Shown here piece after piece: positions 1 to 6,810 of a stretch of DNA of 10,774 nucleotides. This stretch comes from Larix sibirica (lineage: Eukaryota; Streptophyta; Pinopsida; Pinales; Pinaceae). The stretch is from assembly GCA_004151065.3 (NCBI GenBank), contig NWUY0300025887.1:5857-16630 (forward strand), given 5' to 3'. Each line of letters starts with the position of its first letter. Positions within the stretch are counted from its first letter, which is position 1. The translations under genes and the position numbers were made by a program. Under the pieces are notes generated by a model that made no database searches, was not told where the DNA came from, and saw only the letters and a program-made list of their open reading frames with translations.

Positions 1-287
1 TCATGAACATCAAGACCCGAGTGGATAATCAGCTCTCGGACTACCTCCCCTGATATCGAGGAGTCGGAGGTCAGCGTGGTAGGGAACAGTTCAAGGAATG
101 AAGCAGTCGGGGGATTTTAGAGGTCATAAGGTAAACAAACATGCTAAATGCACTGAAAATAAGCAAAGTAGGAAATGACGGCTGAGATTGAATATCCCGA
201 GGATCGACGGTCCCAATCCCACTACGCGAACGAAGATGTAAGGCCATATAGCATGATAAGCGGGTGGTAATCGGCGGGCAGGTGATG
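1..287. other. Unidentified GC-richer segment ending at an N
   Basis: This stretch is visibly richer in G and C than the rest of the window, and it contains several CG dinucleotides, which are scarce elsewhere here. No open frame exceeds about 37 codons; the longest clean one in frame 1 runs from about 7 to 117 and ends in TAG. I recognise no domain in any frame. It may be the tail of another transposon, because its composition does not match the pol piece that follows, but the sequence does not prove this. It ends at the undetermined base at 288, so it may not be truly adjacent to what follows. Confidence 0.3.
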
Positions 288-288
288 N
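288..288. other. Undetermined base (N), possible contig join
   Basis: A single N separates the GC-richer segment on the left from AT-rich retrotransposon-like DNA on the right. The change of composition at this point makes a contig join more likely than an isolated miscall. I cannot distinguish the two from sequence alone. Confidence 0.6.
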
Positions 289-454
289 CTCACTTGGCCC
301 AGTTGGCCATTTTTGGCCAAGGTAATGGAGATCTTCATTGGTTAGTTTTTCCCTGCATGGGGTTTTCTTGGATAAATTTATGTGTCTCTATAATGGTTGC
401 TTGTGTAATATTTTCTCTTGCAAATATTGTTATTGTATCTTATCGATATTCCTA
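289..454. other. Spacer upstream of the pol remnant, no feature recognised
   Basis: No protein-like frame was recognised here. The only structure noticed is a perfect 7-bp inverted repeat, TTGGCCA / TGGCCAA, at 303-309 and 314-320 with a 4-base T loop, shortly after the N. The region probably belongs to the 5' part of the decayed element, where the protease would be expected, but no D-T/S-G active-site motif is visible. Confidence 0.3.
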
Positions 455-457
455 ATA

Positions 458-725
458 GAGTTCCCAACAGATTTTATAGATCAATATCAAAGTGAATATG
501 AAGTTGAAGAATGTCAAGGGGAGGGAAAATCAGAACCAGAATTTAGCATCAAAGTGGCCAATCACAAAATATTACAGCTAAAAAAAAATCATCCCAAAAT
601 TTTTGGTACCATTAGAGAGATTGTTTGACAAAAATGATATCCCTGGTAAGCCTCATGTACAACTAAAAGAAGAATATGCTGAATATGTAAATATTGGCAC
701 ATAGGATGATCCCAAATATATCAAA
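458..725 (+). pseudogene. Pre-RT linker region of gypsy pol, frameshifted
   Basis: From 458 the frame reads EFPTDFIDQYQ and continues through an acidic stretch (EVEECQGEGKSEPE) to a run of nine A residues at 580-588. After this the recognisable frame shifts, and VPLERLFD resumes at 606. A further stretch, ending NIGT at 701, is followed by an in-frame TAG at 702-704 and then DDPKYIKLLKLFPVEV, which leads straight into RT. In this family the region links protease to reverse transcriptase and has no catalytic residues of its own. The protease motif is not visible upstream. Identification rests on the NIGT...DDPK...LP-x-EV pattern as I remember it from plant gypsy polyproteins. Confidence 0.6.
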
Positions 726-1358
726 TTGTTAAAGTTGTTTCCTGTAGAAGTCAAAAACAGGTACGTAAAGCTGTTCAAAAAATATATAGATGTATTTGCA
801 AGGAAGTATGAATTTCTCATAACCTATGACATATATATTATCCAGCAAAAGATACCCTTGAAGCTTGGATTAAAACCATTCAAGCAAAAGCTGAGCAAAA
901 CTAATCCTATATTGTTTCCCATAATTGAAAAGGAGATAAGGAAGTTATTAGCTTCCAAAATAATAATTCCTTTAAGAGACTCAGAGTGGGTAACAAACAT
1001 AAAGAAGAATGAGGAAATCATATTATGTGTTGACTTTAGAAACCTTGAAAAGTGCTCCTTGAAATACAATTACCTCTTTCCCAAGATGGATTAGATTTTG
1101 TAGAAATTGGTAGGGGCTAATAGAATATCTATGATGGATGGTTTCTCAAGGTATAACCGGTTTGCAATGCACAAAGAGGACAACGAGAATACAACCTTCA
1201 CAGCTCAATGGGGTACGTTCATGTATTTCAAGATGCCATTCAAACTAATGAATATAGGAGCCACATTTCATAGGGTGATGGATATAGCATTTGTAGGTGA
1301 AAGTGATAAGTTCATTGTAATATATCTAGATGACACGACACTTTTCTCAAAAAAATGA
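726..1358 (+). pseudogene. Reverse transcriptase domain, N-terminal and palm, with stops
   Basis: Reverse transcriptase copies element RNA into DNA. Visible landmarks in one frame: KYIDVFARKYEFLITYD, IPLKLGLKPFKQKL, PIIEKEIRKLLASKIIIPL, LCVDFRNLEKCSLKYNY, then MMDGFSRYN with the first catalytic Asp at 1137-1139. FTAQWGTFMYFKMPFKLMN and GATFHRVMDIAF follow, then the YLDD box at 1323-1334 with the other two catalytic Asp codons. Two TAG stops (1092 and 1101) lie between the fingers and the palm, and the second sits where gypsy RTs usually have Gln. The expected motif is weakened: DGFSGYNQ is read here as DGFSRYNR. A block after EWVTN also appears shortened. The frame is lost at a run of seven A residues (1349-1355). 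The family call is firm and the copy is clearly dead. Confidence 0.85.
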
Positions 1359-1645
1359 TGTTGAACATTTGTCACACCTAAAGTAGACATTCAACAAATG
1401 TAACAAGTATGAGCTATCCTTAAACACCAAGAAGTCACATGTTTCTTTGCAAAAAGGAAAACATTAGGGTACATTGTTTGCAAGGATGGGGTGATAATTG
1501 ACCTAGAAAGGGTGGATTCCATACAATTGATAGATATCCCCGGGAATAAGAAAGAGGATATATCTTTAATGGAAAAATAAACTTTCTCAAGAGGATTATT
1601 CCTGAATTGGCAGAGTTAATAAATAACATTAACAACATGATTCAA
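1354..1645 (+). pseudogene. Reverse transcriptase C-terminal part (thumb/connection), frameshifted
   Basis: After the A-run the homologous frame resumes one base over, reading NDVEHLSHLK, a TAG stop at 1384, then FNKCNKYELSLNTKKSHVSL, LGYIVCKDGVIIDLERVDSI and IPGNKKED. Another frame change near 1567 leads to NGKINFLKRIIPELAELIN. These match the usual gypsy order after YLDD: EHL..L..VF, L.L...K..F, LGH.V...G, P.K...I..W/P.....V..FLG..N..R.FI..F..I. The similarity then stops abruptly at about 1645, where the thumb-to-RNase H linker should continue. Confidence 0.75.
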
Positions 1646-1653
1646 CAAATACC

Positions 1654-1850
1654 ATAGCAGTTGTACTCTTGCATAAGAACCAAGAAGGATATGAGCAGCC
1701 CATAGCCTTTTTCGGCAAGGCTTTGAGACATGTAGAATTGAAATATAGTTTGATGGAAAAATAGGCATATGCCATGGTTAAAGCACTGAAATATTTTAGA
1801 TATTATGTAATCCACTCCCATGTGATTGCTTATGTGCCACATTGTACATA
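1654..1850 (+). pseudogene. RNase H domain fragment of gypsy pol
   Basis: RNase H removes the RNA strand of the DNA/RNA hybrid during reverse transcription. The frame reads IAVVLLHKNQEGYEQPIAFF, GKALRHVELKYSLMEK, a TAG stop at 1762-1764, then AYAMVKALKYFRYYVIHSHV and IAYVPH. This follows the family pattern (I)..VLLQ....QPIAFFSKAL...E..Y...EKEALA.V.AL..FR.Y.....; the stop lies where Gln or Glu is usual. The start of the domain, including the first catalytic Asp that normally lies shortly before AGVLLQ, is missing because of an internal deletion at about 1645-1654. Sequence after 1850 is scrambled until about 1880. Confidence 0.75.
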
Positions 1851-1879
1851 AATAAATTCTTTTCCAAGAATATAGTAAA

Positions 1880-2281
1880 GGAAGGGGAGGAAAGTGGATT
1901 TCCAAGATCCAAGAATATGACCTAGAAATTAATCCTACCAGATTAGTAAAAGGACAGTGCTTGGAAAAGCTATTGGGTGAATATAATTGTGAGTCATTAG
2001 ACTTGAATTCGGTGTTTGAACTGACAAAAGAAGAAGGGATCAAAAAGGAGGAATATCCTCATGTGAATCTCATAAAAGTAAATCCCAAATTTACAGAGTC
2101 CAAATGGTACAAAGCCATTGTTTTCTACTTGATACATCTTGAGTGTCTAAGCTACATGAATAAGTCCCAAGCTAGATGTTTAAAGCTTCAAGATGGTATG
2201 TATTTGATCATAGACGAATACCTTTATTGGAAATATCATTTCGGCATATTGTTGAATTGTGTAATAAAAGAAGAAACATAA
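1880..2281 (+). pseudogene. RNase H to integrase linker of gypsy pol
   Basis: From about 1889 the frame reads GKWISKIQEYDLEINPTRLV, then KGQCLEKLLGEYNCESLD, matching the end of the RNase H/connection region, which in the family often reads GRW...L.EYD..I.P...VKGQ..AD.L. It runs on through a variable, lysine-rich stretch with KWYKAIVFYLIHLE and RCLKLQDGMYLIIDEYLYWK. The Y/F..DG.L.W..P pattern of gypsy integrase follows, and the frame closes at a TAA at 2279-2281. This is the longest uninterrupted piece of the pol remnant (1889-2278, about 130 codons). The open length reflects chance preservation, since both neighbours are broken. Confidence 0.7.
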
Positions 2282-2506
2282 GGAATGATCAGAGAGTTTC
2301 ACAATGCCATGTGTGGAGGACACCATGCTTGGAGGTCTATAGCCTATAAAGTTCTTAGAGAAGAATATTATTAGTGCAATCTATTTTATAATGCTAATTG
2401 TATGATAAGATCATGCACTAAGTGAAAATTGTTTGTAGGGAAACAAAATTTGAAACCCTTTCCTTTGAAACCCATAAAGACATAAGCTCCTTTCCAGCCG
2501 TGGGGA
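2282..2506 (+). pseudogene. Integrase N-terminal zinc-binding (HHCC) remnant
   Basis: Integrase inserts the element DNA, and its N-terminal HHCC domain binds zinc. Here the frame gives IREFHNAMCGGHHAWRSIAY with the two His positions. KVLREEYY, a TAG at 2372-2374 (often Trp in this position), and NCMIRSCTK follow. The first Cys codon is TGC at 2414-2416, and the second expected Cys is replaced by TGA at 2423-2425. GKQNLKPFPLKPI, a TAA at 2483, and APFQPWG complete the match to the start of the linker before the catalytic core. The D,D-35-E core itself is absent because the match ends at the TGG codon 2501-2503, where the downstream repeat starts. Confidence 0.75.
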
Positions 2507-2931
2507 ACAATGCACATATAGACAGACTGTGAAATACCATAACAAGAATCTTTGAAACAATGTCCGAGTACTTCTGCTTGAAGTCCTTATTATTGAAAAG
2601 TCTGAAACTCACAAGGGCCAAGGAGTCTTCCCATCAGAACTGAACCCTTTAAACTTGTTTCTTTTACAATTATATAACATGATATCATATTAGAGCTTTA
2701 GGAGATCGATACCTTTGAGTTTTCCAAAAATAACATGGAGTTACAAAAAATAATGAGACCTGTTAACCGACTTCTAATTTTTGGGATATGGTTACAAAAA
2801 AGGAAATGAGAAATGTAAATCCTCTCCTATTATTCAATATTATATTTCTAATAATAAAGGAGGAGATAATATCGCATCCCAAAGTTCAAATGATTGGGTG
2901 GCTCGTCAATTGATGACTATACATTTTTTAA

Positions 2932-2981
2932 AAAAATAAATTTGGCGAATTACTGTGAAAAATAAATTTGGCGAATTACTG
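2932..2981. repeat. 26-bp direct duplication inside repeat copy 1
   Basis: The segment AAAAATAAATTTGGCGAATT, ending ACTG, occurs twice in a row with a period of 26. The matching place in copy 2 (about 3812-3836) has it once, in altered form. The duplication therefore most simply arose in copy 1 after the larger repeat was doubled, probably by replication slippage. Confidence 0.9.
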
Positions 2982-3073
2982 AAAAATAGGTTGCAAAGAT
3001 CCCTTCGAATATCTCAGAGAGGTTTTTGTAGATGAACCCGTTATTGAAAAAAACCTCTTTCAGTTTGTTGATA

Positions 3074-3304
3074 TCAATCACCATCTGCTCGGGATCTTCT
3101 CCCAAAGTCACTGACTAAAATAGGAATATCCCATAATTTTCTGTAAGTTTCCAGAACTCTTGTAGCAAATTCCCTTGTTTTTGTACTGGAGCCGCTGCAA
3201 AATTGAGCTACAGAACTTTTGTAGTGGTTTATTCTATTTTTAGTGTATTGGTGTTGCGGATGTTCTGGAAAAATTGTGTTGCTTCTTTTTAAAACTTGGA
3301 TCAA
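3074..3304 (-). pseudogene. Unidentified open frame inside repeat copy 1, doubtful coding
   Basis: A 76-codon minus-strand frame starts MIQVLKRSNTIF and ends RRSRADGD followed by TGA. I do not recognise it. Its reason for listing is that the homologous stretch in copy 2 (about 3958-4190) keeps most of the frame and the same stop, with a single-base frameshift near 4083. The clearest shared part is RVLETYRK, then F/L-WD and an F/I-PILV core. Most differences between the copies change amino acids, so the frame may be chance, or the fossil tail of an exon that was already dead at duplication. Confidence 0.2.
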
Positions 3305-3354
3305 AATAGGCGTGGTACATAAAGACTTTCGTGGTTTTTTTCCTTGGCGAGCCT

Positions 3355-3383
3355 AACATTCAATGGAATAAATATAGGAAAGG
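3355..3383. other. 29-bp spacer between the two repeat copies
   Basis: This short A-rich sequence lies between the right end of copy 1 and the left end of copy 2 and has no counterpart at the outer edges. It carries no recognised motif. Its presence means the repeat units are not perfectly head-to-tail. Confidence 0.6.
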
Positions 3384-4233
3384 GAATACAATGCACATAT
3401 AGACAGATTGTGAAATACCATAACAAGAATCTTTGAAACAATGTCCAAGTACTTCTGCTTGAAGTCCTTATTATTGAAAAGTCTGAAACACACAAGGGCG
3501 AAGGAGTCTTCCGATCAGAACTGAACCCTTTAAACTTGTTTCTTTTACAAATATATAACATGATATCATATTAGAGCTTTAGGAGCTCGATACCTTTGAG
3601 TTTTCCAAAAATAACATGCATTTACAAAAAATAATGACACTTGTTAACCGACTTCTAATCTTTCGGATATGGTTAAAAAAGGAAATGAAAAATGTAAATC
3701 CTTTCCTATTATTCAATATTATATTTCTAATAACAAAGTAGGAGATAATATCTCATCCCAAAGTTTAAATGACGAGGTGGATCGTCAATTGATGACTAGA
3801 CATTTGTTTTAGAAAAACAAATCTGGCGAATTACTAAAATATAGGTTTCAAAGATCCCTTTGAATCTCCCAAACCATGAAACCTAAGTAAACAATGAGAG
3901 AGGCTTTTTTAGATGAACCCGTTCTTGAAAAATCCTCTTTCAGTTTGTTGATATCAATCACCATATGCTTGGGATCTTCTCCCAAAGTCATTGACTAAAA
4001 TAGGAAAATCCCAGAATTTTCTGTAAGTTTCCAGAACTCTTGCAGCAAATTCCCATGTTTTTGTACTACAGGCGCTGCAAAATTTGAGCTACAGAAATTT
4101 TGTAGCGGTTTATTTTATTTTCAGTGTATTGGTGCTGCGGAAGTTTTGCAAAAATTGTGTTGCTGCTTTTTAACACTTGGATTAATAGGTGTTGTACATA
4201 AAGACTTTCGTAGTTCTTTTCCTTGGCGGGCCT
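3384..4233. repeat. Tandem repeat of about 850 bp, copy 2
   Basis: This is the second direct copy of the 2504-3354 block. Differences are mostly scattered single bases. The main indels are the absence of the 26-bp duplication and a 28-bp block at 3869-3896 that copy 1 lacks. The minus-strand frame that is open in copy 1 is here broken by one extra base near 4083, but still reads STKTWEFAARVLETYRKFWD against STKTREFATRVLETYRKLWD in copy 1. Differences between the two frames are largely amino-acid-changing, which argues against recent selection on a protein. Beyond 4233 the two flanks are unrelated. Confidence 0.85.
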
Positions 4234-4600
4234 CTTCTATATCTGTGTGGAAATAACTTATGGTTCATACGTTAATAAATAAAGGAGAGAAAGGAGAGGT
4301 AAATATTAGTGAATATTTTCAAATGGAATTAACGTGGAATGGTAACTTTACATAGTGGAAATCCAACGTGGAGTGGTAGGTGGGAGTGGGTGTAATGGTG
4401 AAATGGAAGGTGAGTGGGATGGCTAGGCGGAAAGATGAGTGAAGTGAGATAACAAATGGAGTGAGGTAGATTGTAAGTGGAGTTTTTTATTTTTTTTATT
4501 TATAATTATATTTTATACTTTATTTAAAATATAAAATCAAAATTTAATATAATGACTTTATATTTAAAATAAATATCCACTAAATGAAATTCCGCCATGG
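4234..4600. other. Non-coding G-rich stretch followed by an A/T block
   Basis: No gene or transposon domain is visible. By hand count 4261-4480 holds about 76 G and only about 12 C in 220 bases, with many GTGG, GGAGTG and GGTGAG words, so the plus strand is strongly G-rich. It passes directly into 4484-4578, which is almost entirely A and T. Such skew can come from a decayed simple repeat or an intergenic spacer. I see no defined repeat unit length. Confidence 0.6.
4506..4534. repeat. AT-only inverted repeat, 10-bp stem
   Basis: TTATATTTTA at 4506-4515 is the exact reverse complement of TAAAATATAA at 4525-4534, leaving a 9-base loop. In so AT-rich a block such a stem can arise by chance. It could also be a cruciform-prone site, but no terminal repeat or target duplication was found to make it a MITE. 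Confidence 0.5.
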
Positions 4601-4846
4601 AACTTGGATGTTTTAGAGAGACCACGGGTGTAGCATGGTAATATAGGCTAGATCCATCAAGGTGAAGGCATGAGCAATGACAAGATCTCATGGGTGTTAT
4701 GCCAAAAATTTAAGTGCTATGAAAAATTCCATGAATCAGCATGAAATTTATAGAGTGCTAACATTGGCTCCAACTGGGGATGCTATCCTCCCTGTGAGGT
4801 AGCAAAGAACATGCAGACCTATGTTTATCCATTGGGTTATCCTAAC
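4601..4846. other. No recognised feature
   Basis: No open frame of note, no repeat and no transposon motif were seen in this stretch. It lies on the downstream side (minus-strand sense) of the candidate exon pair and may be intron or intergenic DNA of the same locus. Confidence 0.4.
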
Positions 4847-4900
4847 CTAAAACTTGTGCCCATTCTTCAATCGAAACCAATCTATAAATCCATCCACCTT
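4847..4900 (-). pseudogene. Candidate exon B, following exon A
   Basis: After a 113-base gap shaped like a plant intron (GTAGGT start, TTTGCAG end at 4901, and an ACTAAT branch-like word about 35 bases before the end) the frame continues in the phase left by exon A. It reads GGWIYRLVSIEEWAQVL. A GTTAGG donor-like site follows at 4846. Reading without splicing gives stops, and joining at these sites does not. The YRL.S..EW pattern is faintly like the start of plant DUF952 proteins, but this is too short to assign. A possible third acceptor (CTCACAG, about 55 bases on) would imply an intron too short to be credible. Confidence 0.3.
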
Positions 4901-5013
4901 CTGCAAATTGAAAGCTATATTGGAAACCAATTAGTATTGTGAATTGAAACATCGAAATAAAATTCATTGCTGAAAAAGTTGCTCAGAGTGATAAGCTTAT
5001 TCAGCCTACCTAC

Positions 5014-5136
5014 CTGCTGTAAGATAATCCATGAGTTGCTTAATCGGATGAATTAAAAAATCCAGTGCAACCATGTAAGCATCTTTTCCACTGATTGAAA
5101 TTCTTGCATGTATTTGTTTAGGAACAAATGCAATAC
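5014..5136 (-). pseudogene. Candidate exon A of an unidentified host gene fragment
   Basis: On the minus strand a 123-base segment is open, sits between an acceptor-like TTTAAGCAG (ending at 5137) and a donor-like GTAGGT (from 5013), and has phase 1 at both ends. It reads IAFVPKQIHARISISGKDAY, then MVALDFLIHPIKQLMDYLTA. The residue mix looks protein-like, unlike the surrounding frames, which are full of stops. I do not recognise the family. The acceptor lies only about 15 bp from the end of the degraded gag copy A, so the rest of the gene, if any, is missing or far away. It could be a captured exon, a host gene interrupted by the element, or chance. Confidence 0.35.
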
Positions 5137-5151
5137 CTGCTTAAAGGCAAC

Positions 5152-6809
5152 TCAAATAAAAAACCTACAGACAAACTCAATATTAACAAAAACTGAAAAA
5201 TATGAAAACCTAGGCCCACTTACTGACCCCAAAAATACTTCAAAAGGATCCTCAAATGAATGAAAACCAATGTCAAGGCCTTGAACAAAGTTGTGACTCC
5301 AATGTGTGACCTCTCCAGCTGCATTCTTCCTTTCATGCAATTTAGTCAATGAACTATCATAAACAACATGAAATTCTTTATTAAACTGGTGTACTAGAAC
5401 ATCATCTTGCAAGAATAACATGGTTGACTATGACACTAGCTCATCATCATTTCCAATCTCAAATTCATGATCATTCAATGATTTAGGATTTGAACTAATA
5501 AAATTCTCCATGTAACAAACTATAGGTTCGTTACGATCATGAATAAAGTGTTGCTAATATATTGTATCATCATTCTGTTCCAAAAACCCTATGTGATTTT
5601 TCATAAGCTCAAATTTCTCTACTCTATTAGTAATTTCAAATTTTCCTTTCAAAAGCTTAAATGAAGAAATCATAAGGGCAATGACTCACCTCCAACTAAG
5701 TCACAATTTTCCGTATGACCAAGGTCATAAATGTGATGAATGATTTCACTAAACTATTGAAAATAATCATCTTCTTGTGAAGAACCTACAGTTGGTTGCT
5801 CTAGAAAATCAGCACCATAATCATTATCATATTCATCATATATGGGTGGATCAAAATACTTTGGATTTTGTGTCAAGTGTTGTCCTTGAAAACCAATATC
5901 TTTATTATCCCCTACCTCTTCAAAAACTGAATATAAATGACCTCAAGAAAAATTTGGATATAAGACATCCTGAGAATCATCATAAATAGATGACATTTCA
6001 TGATCTTGAGTATCATCCGCTAGAAAGTTAAGGGCATTACTAGTCTTTTGTTCATGAAAAAATGGATCAAGATATAAATCAACTTCTTCTGTCTCATGTT
6101 CACTCTTATCTTTATCAGGATTCCACTCCTCATCCTCAACTTGATCTGAAATTTTTCTACAGCCTCTAAGATTATGGTCTATTTCTTGAGCATCAATGAA
6201 CATTTGTTGCAAGGTGACAGATCTCCTTTCCAATATAAGGAGAGACAAATATGGATGAAGAGTTGTTACATAACAAAGTCTGGCAGGAGCTTCTGGGGGT
6301 TGCATTTCCTTATTCATCTTGTGATACAAACTATGAAACCTCATGTTAACCATTGACACAATCTCATTCCCTTGTTTCTTCATGGAATATAACTTTTGAA
6401 GGAGTTGATCCAAGGGTTTCCTATAACCCCAAAATTTTAGAAACAAATCACTCAATTCCTCCCATGAACTGATGGACTTAGGCTGCAAATGCCTAAACCA
6501 TTCCTTGGAATCCCCTTGTAATTATTTGGAAAAGGATCTCGTACAAACATTATCATGCTCATTTTCAAAAAGGTCAATGAAATGCTCAAAGGCCTGAATA
6601 TGTTTTTTAGTTGTAAGGTTGTCAAGTTATCCATCAAACTTTGGAAGGTAGTTATGATGCTTTGGGGGAAAGCCATGAAGGACATGAGGAAATCTTAATG
6701 GTTTATATCTCTCTTGAATCTTGGAGAACTCATGATTATGTACTAGAGTTCTAGTATCATCTTTGTTAATTTTTGAAGCATTAATTCAACATACTCTAGG
6801 ATCTTTACT
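5152..6809 (-). pseudogene. gag: Degraded retrotransposon gag gene, copy A (5' end missing)
   Basis: Gag forms the particle that packages element RNA. In minus-strand order the frame gives KDDTRTLVHNHEFSKIQERY, PHVLHGFPPKHHNYLPKFDG, a shift, then AFEHFIDLFENEHDN and GDSKEWFRHLQPKSISSWEE. LSDLFLKFWGYRKPLDQLL, MKKQGNEIVSMVNMRFHSLY and LQQMFIDAQEIDHNLRGCRK follow. This W/L...F...F...LL..L..K..GNE.V..F..RF..LY pattern is the Retrotrans_gag type. After it come an acidic tail (IYDEYDNDYG), a stop TGA at 5943-5945, a Phe-rich block (FHSFEDPFEVFLGSVS) and a final TGA at 5152. No CCHC zinc knuckle is visible. The 5' end is cut at the N at 6810, and several further stops and frame changes interrupt it. 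Confidence 0.75.
6765..6809 (-). other. 45-bp piece unique to copy A, next to the N
   Basis: The two gag copies align up to 6764 and about 8321 and then differ. On the minus strand this piece can be read in frame with copy A as SKDPRVC, a stop, INASKINKDD, so it may be a divergent gag N-terminal segment rather than foreign DNA. It ends at the undetermined base. Confidence 0.4.
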
Positions 6810-6810
6810 N
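6810..6810. other. Undetermined base at the junction of the two gag copies
   Basis: A single N lies between ...CTTTACT and TACTGACCCC. Left of it is the truncated 5' part of gag copy A and right of it the truncated 3' part of copy B. Both copies losing their ends at the same base suggests two contigs or reads joined here, with sequence missing or wrongly merged. Confidence 0.7.

Larger units (their letters stand above)
455..2506 (+). mobile_element. Decayed Ty3/gypsy-type retrotransposon, pol portion only
   Basis: This is a plus-strand remnant of an LTR-retrotransposon polyprotein. Order of parts: pre-RT linker (455-725), reverse transcriptase (726 to about 1640), truncated RNase H (1654 to about 1850), linker (about 1880-2281) and integrase N-terminal zinc-binding region (2282-2506). 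The order RT, RNase H, integrase is that of Ty3/gypsy; in Ty1/copia integrase precedes RT. The frame changes near 580-600, 1350, 1567, 1650 and 1860. Stops interrupt it at 702, 1092, 1101, 1384, 1762, 2279, 2372, 2423 and 2483. Gag, protease, the integrase catalytic core and both LTRs are missing, so it cannot move on its own. It stops at about 2503, exactly where the tandem repeat of about 850 bp begins. Confidence 0.85.
2504..3354. repeat. Tandem repeat of about 850 bp, copy 1
   Basis: This block is repeated, in the same orientation, at 3384-4233. The offset is 881 at the left end (ACAATGCACATATAGACAG) and 879 at the right end (CATAAAGACTTTCGT...CCTTGGCG). In the first 240 or so bases I counted about 13 differences, so identity there is near 95%. 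Copy 1 carries an extra 26-bp internal duplication (2932-2957 and 2958-2981) that copy 2 lacks. It begins directly after the broken integrase. No retrotransposon protein is recognised in it. A minus-strand frame at 3074-3304 is open for 76 codons and partly mirrored in copy 2, but I cannot name it. It could be an inserted non-autonomous element or a segment of unrelated DNA. Confidence 0.85.

Noticed and set aside
264-455. Plus-strand frame with a hydrophobic stretch
   Set aside because: It runs through the N at 288, has no recognisable domain, and hydrophobic runs are expected in T-rich sequence.
1642-2043. Minus-strand frame of 133 codons
   Set aside because: It is antisense to the RNase H and linker part of pol, which is clearly recognisable on the plus strand.
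2418-2621. Minus-strand frame of 67 codons
   Set aside because: It spans the junction between integrase remnant and repeat copy 1 and is antisense to a recognised pol segment.
2504-4233. The two 850-bp copies as a pair of LTRs
   Set aside because: Only about 29 bp separates them, leaving no room for an internal domain. No PBS or polypurine tract is seen, and the ends are not TG...CA.
4790-4856. Third exon after exon B starting at a CTCACAG acceptor
   Set aside because: The implied intron is about 55 bases, below the usual plant minimum, and the frame closes after 14 codons.
5777-5989. Plus-strand open frame of 70 codons, similar to another at 7376-7630
   Set aside because: Both lie antisense to the acidic tail of the two gag copies. 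Their similarity to each other is explained by the gag duplication.
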